A DNA stretch of 64,000 nt. Origin: DATJBF01 sp035515475. GTDB lineage: Bacteria > Verrucomicrobiota > Verrucomicrobiia > Palsa-1439. A program made the position numbers and the translations under genes. A model generated the notes under the pieces. The model saw nothing but the letters and a program-made list of their open reading frames with translations. It had not been told where the DNA came from and made no database searches. Below, piece by piece: positions 57,339 through 64,000 of this stretch (the first letter of the stretch is position 1; each line of letters starts with the position of its first letter). The stretch lies in contig DATJBF010000047.1 of the NCBI GenBank assembly GCA_035515475.1, forward strand, positions 124,001-188,000. The letters run 5' to 3'.

Positions 57339-57797
57339 AAGGACCACCCCGCAAATGGAGTTTGGTGGCAACCGAACTTCTGCAGCTAAACGGAGCGTCG
57401 AGGAACAAACTAGACAACGTCGCCGCACGGCACTCCGACACCGTTATCGTACGCCCAACCGGCAGGATGGCAACTGGGGTGTTCACCCCATTCAGTGGCA
57501 GTTCGGACAAGAGTTATGTCGGCGCTGGCAGCGGAAACAACAGAACACTCAATCCTGATCGTAACGCAGAACGAGAGGCCGTCGGCTAAACCAAAGATGC
57601 TTTGCGAAACAATTCGCTATTTCTGGAATCAGGCTTACGATGAAGTTGGGTCTCAGGGGGCTGTCTCACTCCGACCACATTCTCCAGCGACACGGCAGAG
57701 CCAGGCAGCGCCACCCAACCTCAATCGGCGCTGCGGAGAACGCCGAGGAGGAGATTGCGCGCCAGGAGAGAAGGAAGGCGACGACGAACCGACGAAC
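57339..57797. other. Intergenic region with dispersed-repeat copy A
   Basis: Between divergently transcribed small genes. Apart from the repeat at 57600-57690 no gene or clear promoter is seen. Confidence 0.4.
57600..57690 (+). repeat. Dispersed ~90-bp repeat, copy A
   Basis: Starts CTTTGCGAAACAATT and ends CTCCGACCACATTCTCCAGCG, closely matching copy B at 59119-59212, with an extra G that shifts the reading frame. It lies about 110 bases before a small gene. Confidence 0.75.
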
Positions 57798-58025
57798 ATG
57801 AAACAAAAAAAAGAACCGGTGAAACCGCTCAGCGAAAGAGAAGTTCAAGCGTTCCTCAACGACGATCGGATGCTGTCCGAGCAAGGGAGCATCCAGTGGC
57901 AGAGAGCCGGAATCTGGCGTTGGGTAAGTTCCGACGGTTTGGCTTTCGCCGCTTCGGACGGTCGAACGGTCGAGATAACTCGAACCGCCAATGCCGAAAC
58001 GTCAACGGTCTCGCTCCCCATGTGA
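57798..58025 (+). CDS. Small hypothetical protein
   Basis: 75 residues, MKQKKEPVKPLSEREVQAFL, then SEQGSIQWQRAGIWRWVSSD GLAF and a Thr/Ser-rich end. Not recognised. No strong ribosome site. It lies 158 bases before the sigma-70 family gene on the same strand. Confidence 0.45.
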   Translation: MKQKKEPVKPLSEREVQAFLNDDRMLSEQGSIQWQRAGIWRWVSSDGLAFAASDGRTVEITRTANAETSTVSLPM

Positions 58026-58183
58026 TCGAGAATCGCGACCGTTCCGCCGCGGAGCATTTGGGGGGTGCCACAAGCCGCACGTTGAACCGAATCCAGCCCG
58101 GTTGCATCCAAAGTGTGCAAATGGTCGAAGTGGCTGTGTTTCGCAATCGACACCGGCTGGGCGTAGGCAGCGGAAGAACACTT

Positions 58184-59038
58184 ATGGTTATTGACCGATA
58201 CAACGAAAACGGGAGCTCCCTTCAACTCTACATGCGGGAGATTGGGAAAACGCCGTTGTTGACGCGCGAGCAGGAGATCAAATTGGCTGCGCAGGTCCGG
58301 CGAGGCGACAAGAGAGCGCGCGAACGGATGATCAAAGCCAATCTGCGCCTCGTCGTAAAAATCTCGTACGACTACGCCAATTTCGGAATGCCGTTGCTCG
58401 ATTTGATCAACGAAGGCAACCTCGGCCTGATGAAAGCCGTCGAGCGATTCAACCCCAAGAAGGGCGCCAAACTTTCCACGTACGCGGCCCTCTGGATCAA
58501 GCAGTCCATCCGCCGCGCCCTCTCGAACCAATCCAAGACGATTCGGCTGCCAGTTCATATCGTGGACAAGGTTCACAGGCTGCATCGAGCCAGTCTTGAA
58601 CTCGCCGAGACACTCGGCCGCGAGCCAAGTGATGCCGAGTTGGCCAAGCGCTTGGGCATTTCGACGGCTAGGACGGCTCGGCTTCGCACGTTCGGCGTGA
58701 GTCCCCTCAGCCTCGACGCCCCGATTGGAGATGAGGGCGACAACCAATTCAGCGACATTGTCCAAGACGAGGGGGCGTTGACCCCTTCCGAACTGCTTCG
58801 CGTCAAGATGACGCGACAGGAAATCCGCCAGCACCTCAAGCACCTGACGCCGCGCGAGGCTGAAATCGTCACCTTGCGTTTCGGGCTGGACGGGCAGGAA
58901 CCCCGGACACTGGGCAACGTGGGAAGGAAATTTAAAGTGACCCGCGAACGGATCCGCCAGATTCAGGAAACTGCGCTGAACAAACTCCGTCGACGCGTCG
59001 ATGCACTCGACCGCGGCGATCTCGCCGGCACATCCTGA
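58184..59038 (+). CDS. RNA polymerase sigma-70 family factor (RpoD/group 2-like)
   Basis: 284 residues from the ATG at 58184, GGAAGA about 9 bases upstream. Region 1.2 SLQLYMREIGKTPLLTREQE; region 2 LRLVVKISYDYANFGMPLLD LINEGNLGLMKAVERF and YAALWIKQSIRRAL; region 3 KLHRLHRA-like helix ASLELAETLGREPSDAELAK; region 4 LTPREAEIVTLRFGLDGQEP and FKVTRERIRQIQETALNKLR. No region 1.1, so a non-essential group 2 sigma rather than the housekeeping factor. The flanking genes give no clue to its regulon. Confidence 0.93.
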   Translation: MVIDRYNENGSSLQLYMREIGKTPLLTREQEIKLAAQVRRGDKRARERMIKANLRLVVKISYDYANFGMPLLDLINEGNLGLMKAVERFNPKKGAKLSTYAALWIKQSIRRALSNQSKTIRLPVHIVDKVHRLHRASLELAETLGREPSDAELAKRLGISTARTARLRTFGVSPLSLDAPIGDEGDNQFSDIVQDEGALTPSELLRVKMTRQEIRQHLKHLTPREAEIVTLRFGLDGQEPRTLGNVGRKFKVTRERIRQIQETALNKLRRRVDALDRGDLAGTS

Positions 59039-59118
59039 CCGCCCGGGCCGGGCGCCGTGATTCCGATCCCGAAGCCAACCGCGACCGCTGATCCCTTGGC
59101 GGCTGTGGGCCGAAGCGA

Positions 59119-59212
59119 TTCTTTGCGAAACAATTAGGTTATTTCGCAACCAGGCGTATGATGGAATCGGTCTCAGCGAGCTGCTTCTCTCCGACCAGAT
59201 CTTGCCGCGTGG
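59119..59212 (+). repeat. Dispersed ~90-bp repeat, copy B
   Basis: Starts TTCTTTGCGAAACAATTAGG and contains GGTCTCAGCGAGCTGCTTCT followed by CTCCGACCAGATCTTGCCGCG. It is open in one frame (FRNQAYDGIGLSELLLSDQI) to a stop at 59234, but without a start. It ends about 20 bases before the ATG of the next gene. Confidence 0.75.
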
Positions 59213-59233
59213 CGGGCGCAGCAAGGCAACCTA

Positions 59234-59665
59234 ATGAAAGATCAACCGCCGCCGTTAAAGGAGGGTTCCGTGGCAGGCATAAAGATCAGCCGGGAAGAAT
59301 GCGGCCGGTTCTACAAGAAAAAGTATGAACTCGCCTGTGCGTTGCTGGATTGCGAGGCATTCAAATCATGGCACACACCGTCGCGGAGCGAGTGGTGCGA
59401 GGCACTGACCGCGATCAGAAAGATGGTGAAACGGCATGACTGGCCGTTGTACGAAGTCATCCCCGATGGCGATGACGCGTCATCCACGTCAATCACGAAT
59501 ACGGGCTTGATGCTAAACGGCCTCCATCAATTGCTGGCTGTATTGAATGGTCACGATGTGCGGTCCGTGCCGTCGCCGCAGCAATGGGGCGACATTATGC
59601 GGGTGGTGGATGAAACCACCGAGCGTCGTGCCGCGGTTGACGAGGCGGCGAAACTCTACCGATGA
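59234..59665 (+). CDS. Hypothetical protein
   Basis: 143 residues, MKDQPPPLKEGSVAGIKISR, then CGRFYKKKYELACALLDCEA, MVKRHDWPLYEVIPDGDDAS and QQWGDIMRVVDETTERRAAV. Soluble, mixed helix; not recognised. Dispersed repeat B ends just upstream and may supply its leader. Confidence 0.6.
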   Translation: MKDQPPPLKEGSVAGIKISREECGRFYKKKYELACALLDCEAFKSWHTPSRSEWCEALTAIRKMVKRHDWPLYEVIPDGDDASSTSITNTGLMLNGLHQLLAVLNGHDVRSVPSPQQWGDIMRVVDETTERRAAVDEAAKLYR

Positions 59666-59720
59666 CCATGTGTCCGACTCAGACCGACCGGCAGGGAAAG
59701 GCTTGACCGAAAGGAATCGA

Positions 59721-59921
59721 ATGACCAAAGAACCCAAAGCCAGCGAACCCGTTTTTTGTTTCACGACCAGCGGTGGCGGCCTCCTCACTCAGCGGATTGT
59801 TGAGATCGAGAAGCTGGCGCTGAGCAGCATCCAAAGCGGGAAATCCCTTGACCGGGTGGTCACCGGTGCGCTCGTGTCGTTAAAAGACGCTTGTAACACT
59901 GCGCGGGTCGCCGTCGGATAG
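59721..59921 (+). CDS. Small hypothetical protein
   Basis: 66 residues, MTKEPKASEPVFCFTTSGGG, then IVEIEKLALSSIQSGKSLDR VVTGALVSLK. AAAGGA-type ribosome site (AAAGGA) lies five bases before the ATG. Not recognised; 55 bases after the previous gene and probably co-transcribed. Confidence 0.5.
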   Translation: MTKEPKASEPVFCFTTSGGGLLTQRIVEIEKLALSSIQSGKSLDRVVTGALVSLKDACNTARVAVG

Positions 59922-60343
59922 CAGTACTGTCGATACCGCCACTTGACGGCACTACCCTTGGTTCGCGACGCCGCCAAAACCCGCGCCCCCCCCCACTCTT
60001 TCAACCCCTTCGGCCGCATCCCGCGGGATCCCAAGACTTGTCCTTGCTGAATTTCCTCGGGTAGCATCGCAGCGAGGTATCGCGCTGGGCGATACGCTGG
60101 AGTTCATCGCCACTGGCTCCCGTGCGAGCTAGGCCACGGAGGCCCTTGAGAAGCTGCTGAAAAAAAGGAGACGGTTGACAAACGGGCTCGATGAACGGGC
60201 GGTCCCGGCAACAATTTCACCGCTGGCCACCAGAGTTTCTTGCCGCTGGTTTTTCACCAGACCGATGCGGGGTTGTCGCTCAACCGGTGCCGCAAGCCGA
60301 TTCGCGGTTCACAAATGGAGACAAGCCGTTCCTCAATGGCTTC
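59922..60343. other. Region without a recognisable gene
   Basis: About 420 bases with short open stretches on both strands but no supported coding sequence. A run of C (CCGCGCCCCCCCCCAC) lies near 59985. Confidence 0.4.
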
Positions 60344-60541
60344 TCACCGCGACTTGCGCCGAAACCAAAGCTCATCATGACCCTTTGGTTTGGGCGGCTC
60401 AGCCCTCTCACTCCCCTCGAACCCAAACACATCTCGAAAATAAACCTGTTCTCCGCAACTGGGGCAGGGAGTGGGTCGGTTTGAGATCTCCTCGAAAACA
60501 TTGATTTTGGCATGGCATTTGGGGCAAACAATGACGACCGT
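60344..60541 (-). pseudogene. Zinc-ribbon protein gene lacking its 5' end
   Basis: Minus strand: VVIVCPKCHAKINVFEEISN, PTPCPSCGEQVYF and a Pro/Lys-rich basic tail to a TGA at 60344. Two CxxC pairs 20 or so residues apart (CPKC and CPSC) are a typical zinc ribbon. No ATG, GTG or TTG start lies at the right place; the reading frame continues upstream but only as the antisense of a histidine kinase gene. It therefore appears beheaded at the junction near 60537-60554. A rare ATT start would be the alternative. Confidence 0.55.
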
Positions 60542-61154
60542 AGCGTCTCCAGCCGATGAAATCGCCCAGACCCCGACGGGCATCAATTTGCGACTGGCGA
60601 CCTTGAAAACGGAGGCCACGGTCAACACCAAAGACCTCCAGAAAAAGATCGCCAGCACGCAACGGATGGTGGAACGGTCGGCGGACATCGTGCATCGGTT
60701 CGCCCGGGAATTGCGCCCGACGGTGTTGGACGACCTGGGGCTGATTCCCGCCCTCCATTCGTTTATGAAAAGTTTTACGAAACGGACGGGCATCCACATT
60801 CGGTTCACAACCATTACTGCCGGCCGGATTGAACAATTGGACAATGCCACGCGAACGGTGCTGTATCGCGTCGCCCAGGAAGCGCTGACCAATGTCTCGC
60901 GGCATGCCCAAGCCAGCCGGGTGGAGGTGAACATCGAGAAACTCCGCGACGCCATTTGCCTGAAAATCAAAGACGACGGCAAATCGTTTGAGGCGCAACG
61001 CGTCGTAAACTCCAAACGGAATACACGCTTGGGGTTGATCGGCATGCGCGAGCGCGCGGAGACGGTCGGCGGCAGATTTGACGTCGAATCGGCGCCAGGC
61101 AAAGGCACCACCATCCGCGCACAGATTCCGTTCACGAAGGGCAACCGGGTTTAA
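60531..61154 (+). CDS. Headless NarL-type sensor kinase (catalytic part only, His box lost)
   Basis: 207 residues. The body matches the HisKA_3/HATPase_c type: RSADIVHRFARELRPTVLDD LGLIPAL, TVLYRVAQEALTNVSRHAQA (N box), DDGKSFEAQ (G1), RLGLIGMRERAETVGGRFDV (G2). The usual start of this domain, RELHDxxGQ-type with the phospho-acceptor His, appears as SPADEIAQTPTGIN: Ala stands where His is expected, and no sensor domain precedes it. The gene seems joined to foreign sequence at about 60554. It overlaps the response regulator start (TAATG). It could still bind ATP but probably cannot autophosphorylate normally. Confidence 0.8.
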   Translation: MTTVASPADEIAQTPTGINLRLATLKTEATVNTKDLQKKIASTQRMVERSADIVHRFARELRPTVLDDLGLIPALHSFMKSFTKRTGIHIRFTTITAGRIEQLDNATRTVLYRVAQEALTNVSRHAQASRVEVNIEKLRDAICLKIKDDGKSFEAQRVVNSKRNTRLGLIGMRERAETVGGRFDVESAPGKGTTIRAQIPFTKGNRV

Positions 61155-61837
61155 TGACTATGAAGCGCATCACTGTCCTGCTGGCTGAAGACCACACGAT
61201 CGTCCGCGAGGGGTTTCGGAAGCTGTTGGATGCCGAAGACGGCCTCGAGGTGGTCGGCGAAGCGCAAACCGGCCGCCAAGCGGTGGCCCTAGCCAGGAAA
61301 CTCCGTCCCGCCGTGGTCGTGATGGACATCGCGATGCCGTTGCTCAACGGTCTGGCAGCCACCCGGCAAATTCTCAAAGCCGTTCCCAACACCAAGGTGC
61401 TCATTCTCTCCGCGCACAGTGACGATGCCTACGTCGACCATGCGATGGAGTTGGGTGCGGTGGGGTTTCTGCTCAAACAAACCTCTTCCCACGATCTGTC
61501 CCGGGCGATTCGGGAAGTGCAGAAAGGAAACGCATTCTTCAGCCCCTCCATTGACAAGCGCCTGCACAATCATTCTCAGAAGTCGCCGAACGGAGGCGGG
61601 CCATTCAAGAAGAAAATCGCCCGCCTCAGTTCGCGCGAGATGGAGGTGCTGCAACTGATTGCCGAAGGCAAGGCCAACAAACAAGTGGCGGCGGAATTGG
61701 GCATCAGCATCAAAACGGTCGAGAAACATCGGCAGAATCTCATGGCGAAGCTCAACATCCATGAGATCTCCGGCCTCACCCGCTATGCCATCGCTGCGGG
61801 AATCATCGAGAGTAGTGTCCGGTTAACCATCCGCTAG
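61154..61837 (+). CDS. NarL/FixJ-type response regulator with LuxR-type HTH
   Basis: 227 residues. Receiver with VLLAEDHTIVREGFRKLLDA, phospho-acceptor Asp in VVVMDIAMPLLNGLAATRQI, LILSAHSDD and Lys in FLLKQTSS. Linker, then LuxR HTH at about 165-215: LSSREMEVLQLIAEGKANKQ VAAELGISIKTVEKHRQNLM AKL. Intact and coupled to the defective kinase gene; it may now be driven by another kinase or small phosphodonor. Confidence 0.95.
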   Translation: MTMKRITVLLAEDHTIVREGFRKLLDAEDGLEVVGEAQTGRQAVALARKLRPAVVVMDIAMPLLNGLAATRQILKAVPNTKVLILSAHSDDAYVDHAMELGAVGFLLKQTSSHDLSRAIREVQKGNAFFSPSIDKRLHNHSQKSPNGGGPFKKKIARLSSREMEVLQLIAEGKANKQVAAELGISIKTVEKHRQNLMAKLNIHEISGLTRYAIAAGIIESSVRLTIR

Positions 61838-61858
61838 CCCGCCTCAGGCGTGGCTTGT

Positions 61859-61915
61859 CCGCCGCCGGCGGAGGCAGGAAGCCGGGGGAGTTGTAAGGCA
61901 AGCGCTCCGCTTGCC
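61859..61915. repeat. GC-rich inverted repeats between convergent genes
   Basis: 61897-61915 is a perfect 8-bp inverted repeat, GGCAAGCG-CTC-CGCTTGCC. Just before it is TCCGCC-GCC-GGCGGA. Neither has a T-run. Short intergenic palindromes of this kind may be REP-like elements; a terminator role for the flanking convergent genes is possible. Confidence 0.55.
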
Positions 61916-62065
61916 ACTCCGGATAGCCGTCGTTTGCTTCTGTCGCTCGTAGGGCGCGACCGCCCATGGTGAATCCTCGCGATGAACCGCCGGGCGCGCC
62001 GAGTCGTTGGACCGCCGGTAGCCCCGACACACAGAAGCATGTCGTACGGCGACGCACACGTCACG

Positions 62066-62722
62066 CTAAAGCCCGGTCGGTATGACATAAAAGAGAATGG
62101 CGAAGAAATGAAAAATGCTGCCCGCCAACACGAAGACGTGCCAAATCGCATGGTGGTAAGGGAGGCCGCGCCAGCCGTAGAAACCGATCCCTGCGGTGTA
62201 AGCCAGACCGCCCACCAGCAATAACACCAGACCGCCCGGCGCGACGGTTGCGACCAGCGGTTTGGCGGCCACCAGCACTCCCCAACCCATCGCGACGTAC
62301 AGACCAACCCGCGCAACAGGCCGCCGCCGCAGCCATGCTTGGAATGCGATCCCGAGCGCCGCCAGTCCCCAAATCCCTCCCAGCAGAGACCAGCCCCAGG
62401 GGCCCCGGAGGTTCACCAAGGTGAACGGCGTGTAGGTTCCAGCAATCAGGAGAAAGATCGCGGAATGGTCGAGGACCCTGAGGATGGCTTTGGCGCGAGG
62501 GAAGTGGATGCTATGGTAGAGAGTGGAAGTCGCGTGGAGAACAATCAACGTGGCCCCGTAAACGCTGCCACTGACGATGTGCCGCGCGGTGCCGTAGTTG
62601 CCGGCCAAGACGATCAAGACGATCGATCCCGCCACCGCGAAGACGAAACCAACCCCGCTGATGATGCTGTTCGCGATCTCCTCGCGGAGGCTATACTGCG
62701 GGATAGGAATTTCTGCACTCAT
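62066..62722 (-). CDS. Hemolysin III family (PAQR-like) membrane protein
   Basis: 218 residues from the ATG at 62722 (MSAEIPIPQYSLREEIANSI). Seven hydrophobic segments. Family motifs: SGVGFVFAVAGSIVLIVLAG, ATSTLYHSIHF, LDHSAIFLLIAGTYTPF and HHAIWHVFVLAGSIFHFFAI, including the Ser/His/Asp/His set that binds a metal in PAQR relatives. The biochemical role in bacteria is unclear. Convergent with the response regulator gene. Confidence 0.93.
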   Translation of the reverse strand: MSAEIPIPQYSLREEIANSIISGVGFVFAVAGSIVLIVLAGNYGTARHIVSGSVYGATLIVLHATSTLYHSIHFPRAKAILRVLDHSAIFLLIAGTYTPFTLVNLRGPWGWSLLGGIWGLAALGIAFQAWLRRRPVARVGLYVAMGWGVLVAAKPLVATVAPGGLVLLLVGGLAYTAGIGFYGWRGLPYHHAIWHVFVLAGSIFHFFAILFYVIPTGL

Positions 62723-63151
62723 GTTCACACGCCAAGCCGTCCCACCGCAACTTTCCTTACTCGACAGTGGTCCATGTTTCCCATCGTAGTGCAAGATCTT
62801 AGATTGTCAGGCTCAACCGAACACTTGGTGTCATGCAATCTCCATATTCCTCGCCTCGGTCGCGCTGCGCGAAGGGCGGACCAGGAACGTGAAGACCGCG
62901 CAGCTATCCGTAGATTTGTGAGCGCCGCTGGCGCCCTTCAAAAGGGTGTTCCTCACGCCGATTCCTCACAACATTGGCGCTGGCGTGCGAGCAGGAAAAA
63001 AGGTCAATCCGAGAACGGACTGGCCCTGTTTCGCTTTAGTGCGCACCGCAACGGGATTCAGTCCATGCCGCTTCTGCGCCCAGAGATCGCTGGGATTCAT
63101 GAAACTTCCGGTGGGGTGAACACCCCATGGCGCCGCGGGGCTTCCCGGCCT
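62723..63151. other. Intergenic region, no gene seen
   Basis: About 430 bases between divergent genes. No supported coding sequence, terminator or clear promoter. Confidence 0.4.
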
Positions 63152-63322
63152 ATGCTCACAACTGTGCAAACCAAACCCAGAAAGCAGGCACTCAAGTTTG
63201 GCGATGTGATTGCGGGCGCTTACCGCGCCTGCGGCAAACGCAGAGCCGGAGGAATCATCCGGCTCGCCGTCCGGACGCACCTGATCGCATTTCGTGGACA
63301 GCAGCGATTGGTGATTTATTGA
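63152..63322 (+). CDS. Small basic protein of unknown function
   Basis: 56 residues, very basic: MLTTVQTKPRKQALKFGDVI AGAYRACGKRRAGGIIRLAV, then RTHLIAFRGQQRLVIY. I recall similar short proteins (KFGDxIAxVYxACGKRRA pattern) as recurrent small genes in Verrucomicrobiota, but no function is known. No strong ribosome site is visible. Eight bases before the next gene. Confidence 0.55.
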   Translation: MLTTVQTKPRKQALKFGDVIAGAYRACGKRRAGGIIRLAVRTHLIAFRGQQRLVIY

Positions 63323-63329
63323 GGAAGAC

Positions 63330-63905
63330 GTGATTGATGTGAGCCGTGGCCGTAACCAAAGCACCCCCGCCGACTGGCGTTCGATCCTGACAGTGATACT
63401 CGCCTGCGTTGCCGGCTGGTCGGTCGTTCCGTCCGCCCGCGCACAGAAACCCGTGTCCCCAACGGTAATGGCCTTGCTGTCGATTTCCCCGATTCAGCCG
63501 GAATTTTTCCTGACCAGCGTGCGCGAACAGACCAACTACCAGGCGCTACGATCGATCAAGCCCGTCGACTCGCGCCTCATCGAGCCGCACCGCGCGCTCA
63601 CCGACAACGAAGCCTGGCAGCAATTCGAGACGGAATTTGCGCCGCAACACCCGAGTCCGTCGCCCGTCAAACACCAGATCGAAACCGCCAAATACGGTAT
63701 CGACACGACCGCGTTTGCCGTCGATCGTTTCGTCAAGAGCATCCGCGATCACGCCGACTTCAACTTCGATCAGGGCCACCTGCGTCACGCGCCGGTAACG
63801 CCGCTCGGAAGGTCCCGGGACGACCCGCACGTGAAGCTCGATCTCGACCTTACGCATGGCAGACCGTACGCCGGCGTGCGGGTCGTGATCCCGTTTGGCA
63901 ACTGA
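63330..63905 (+). CDS. Exported hypothetical protein
   Basis: 191 residues from a GTG at 63330 with GAGGA just upstream. Signal-like segment ILTVILACVAGWSVVPSARA ending ARAQ. The mature part has ETAKYGIDTTAFAVDRFVKS, LDLDLTHGRPYAGVRVVIPF, the latter resembling a C-terminal beta strand. Not recognised. The last gene in the window; the remaining 95 bases show nothing. Confidence 0.65.
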   Translation: MIDVSRGRNQSTPADWRSILTVILACVAGWSVVPSARAQKPVSPTVMALLSISPIQPEFFLTSVREQTNYQALRSIKPVDSRLIEPHRALTDNEAWQQFETEFAPQHPSPSPVKHQIETAKYGIDTTAFAVDRFVKSIRDHADFNFDQGHLRHAPVTPLGRSRDDPHVKLDLDLTHGRPYAGVRVVIPFGN

Positions 63906-64000
63906 AGCGCCGCTAACACAATTTCCCGTGCGCTCAGGGAACTCGTCCATCCGCGGTACGGGTCGAATTACCACGTGTCTCAACAGCGCTCGGCGCGACT

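Noticed and set aside
58040..58070. TGGCAC on the minus strand upstream of the sigma-70 gene
   Set aside because: GG and GC are 12 bases apart instead of 10 and the orientation points away from the nearest gene start.
57845..59224. 459-codon open frame on the minus strand
   Set aside because: Antisense to the well-supported sigma-70 family gene; no recognisable protein features.
60560..61144. Minus-strand continuation of the zinc-ribbon frame upstream to 61144
   Set aside because: This part is the antisense of the conserved kinase catalytic domain, so the long frame is accidental.
55240..64000. Search for tRNA, rRNA and attachment sites in the accessory region
   Set aside because: No cloverleaf-like or rRNA-like sequence and no convincing direct-repeat attachment pair was seen by eye.

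Overview
The window is dominated by one nearly contiguous flagellar locus of about 52 kb, almost all on the minus strand, in a GC-rich Gram-negative bacterium (L-ring and P-ring proteins FlgH and FlgI imply an outer membrane). The gene set, the HYR/PKD secreted protein and several small uncharacterised protein types suggest a member of the Verrucomicrobiota/PVC group; this is an inference, since no rRNA or other phylogenetic marker is present.

Layout. 1-4568 (minus): flgF-flgG-flgA-flgH-flgI-flgJ-flgN, running off the left edge, with a good sigma-54 type promoter just before flgF. 4824-5921 (plus): a lone phosphofructokinase gene. 5949-27148 (minus): a very long operon, read flgB-flgC-fliE-fliF-fliG-fliH-fliI-fliJ-motE-like-fliK-flgD-flgE-fliL-fliM-fliN-fliO-fliP-fliQ-fliR-flhB-flhA-flhF-small membrane protein-fliA-motA-motB-small CxC protein, with many ATGA overlaps and a second sigma-54 type promoter before flgB. 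27296-32464 (minus): a PAS sensor without a kinase domain, an NtrC-type sigma-54 activator, a helical protein, a TPR protein and a small secreted protein. 32558-36723 (minus): response regulator, FliT/FlgN-like chaperone, fliS, a FlgM-like candidate, a lipoprotein and fliD. 36820-37626: flagellin.

37798-51652 (minus): what looks like a flagellin-modification and flagellin-control island: fliW, csrA, a phosphodiesterase/nucleotidyltransferase fusion, an 1863-residue protein joining two glycosyltransferases to two SPASM/radical-SAM units, and a 1687-residue protein with four glycosyltransferase domains, reaching the flagellin promoter. This is the most unusual part of the window. The flagellin leader holds a hairpin presenting a near-consensus CsrA site plus a second GGA in the Shine-Dalgarno, so CsrA-FliW control of flagellin translation can be predicted. 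Sigma-28 type promoters precede flagellin, fliD and a small secreted protein gene; the fliD promoter would give an almost leaderless mRNA, and its -35 lies in the T-tract of the flagellin terminator. Together: sigma-54 plus the NtrC-type regulator for basal body and hook, FliA (with a candidate FlgM) for late genes, CsrA-FliW for flagellin.

52114-64000: a 1041-residue secreted HYR/PKD protein with 115-residue repeats, then an accessory region with a decayed HTH gene, three copies of a roughly 90-bp dispersed repeat, a sigma-70 family gene, small unknown proteins, a headless NarL-type kinase joined to a beheaded zinc-ribbon gene, its intact response regulator, a hemolysin-III family protein, and two small genes at the right edge. 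I saw no tRNA, rRNA or CRISPR array, and no chemotaxis genes.
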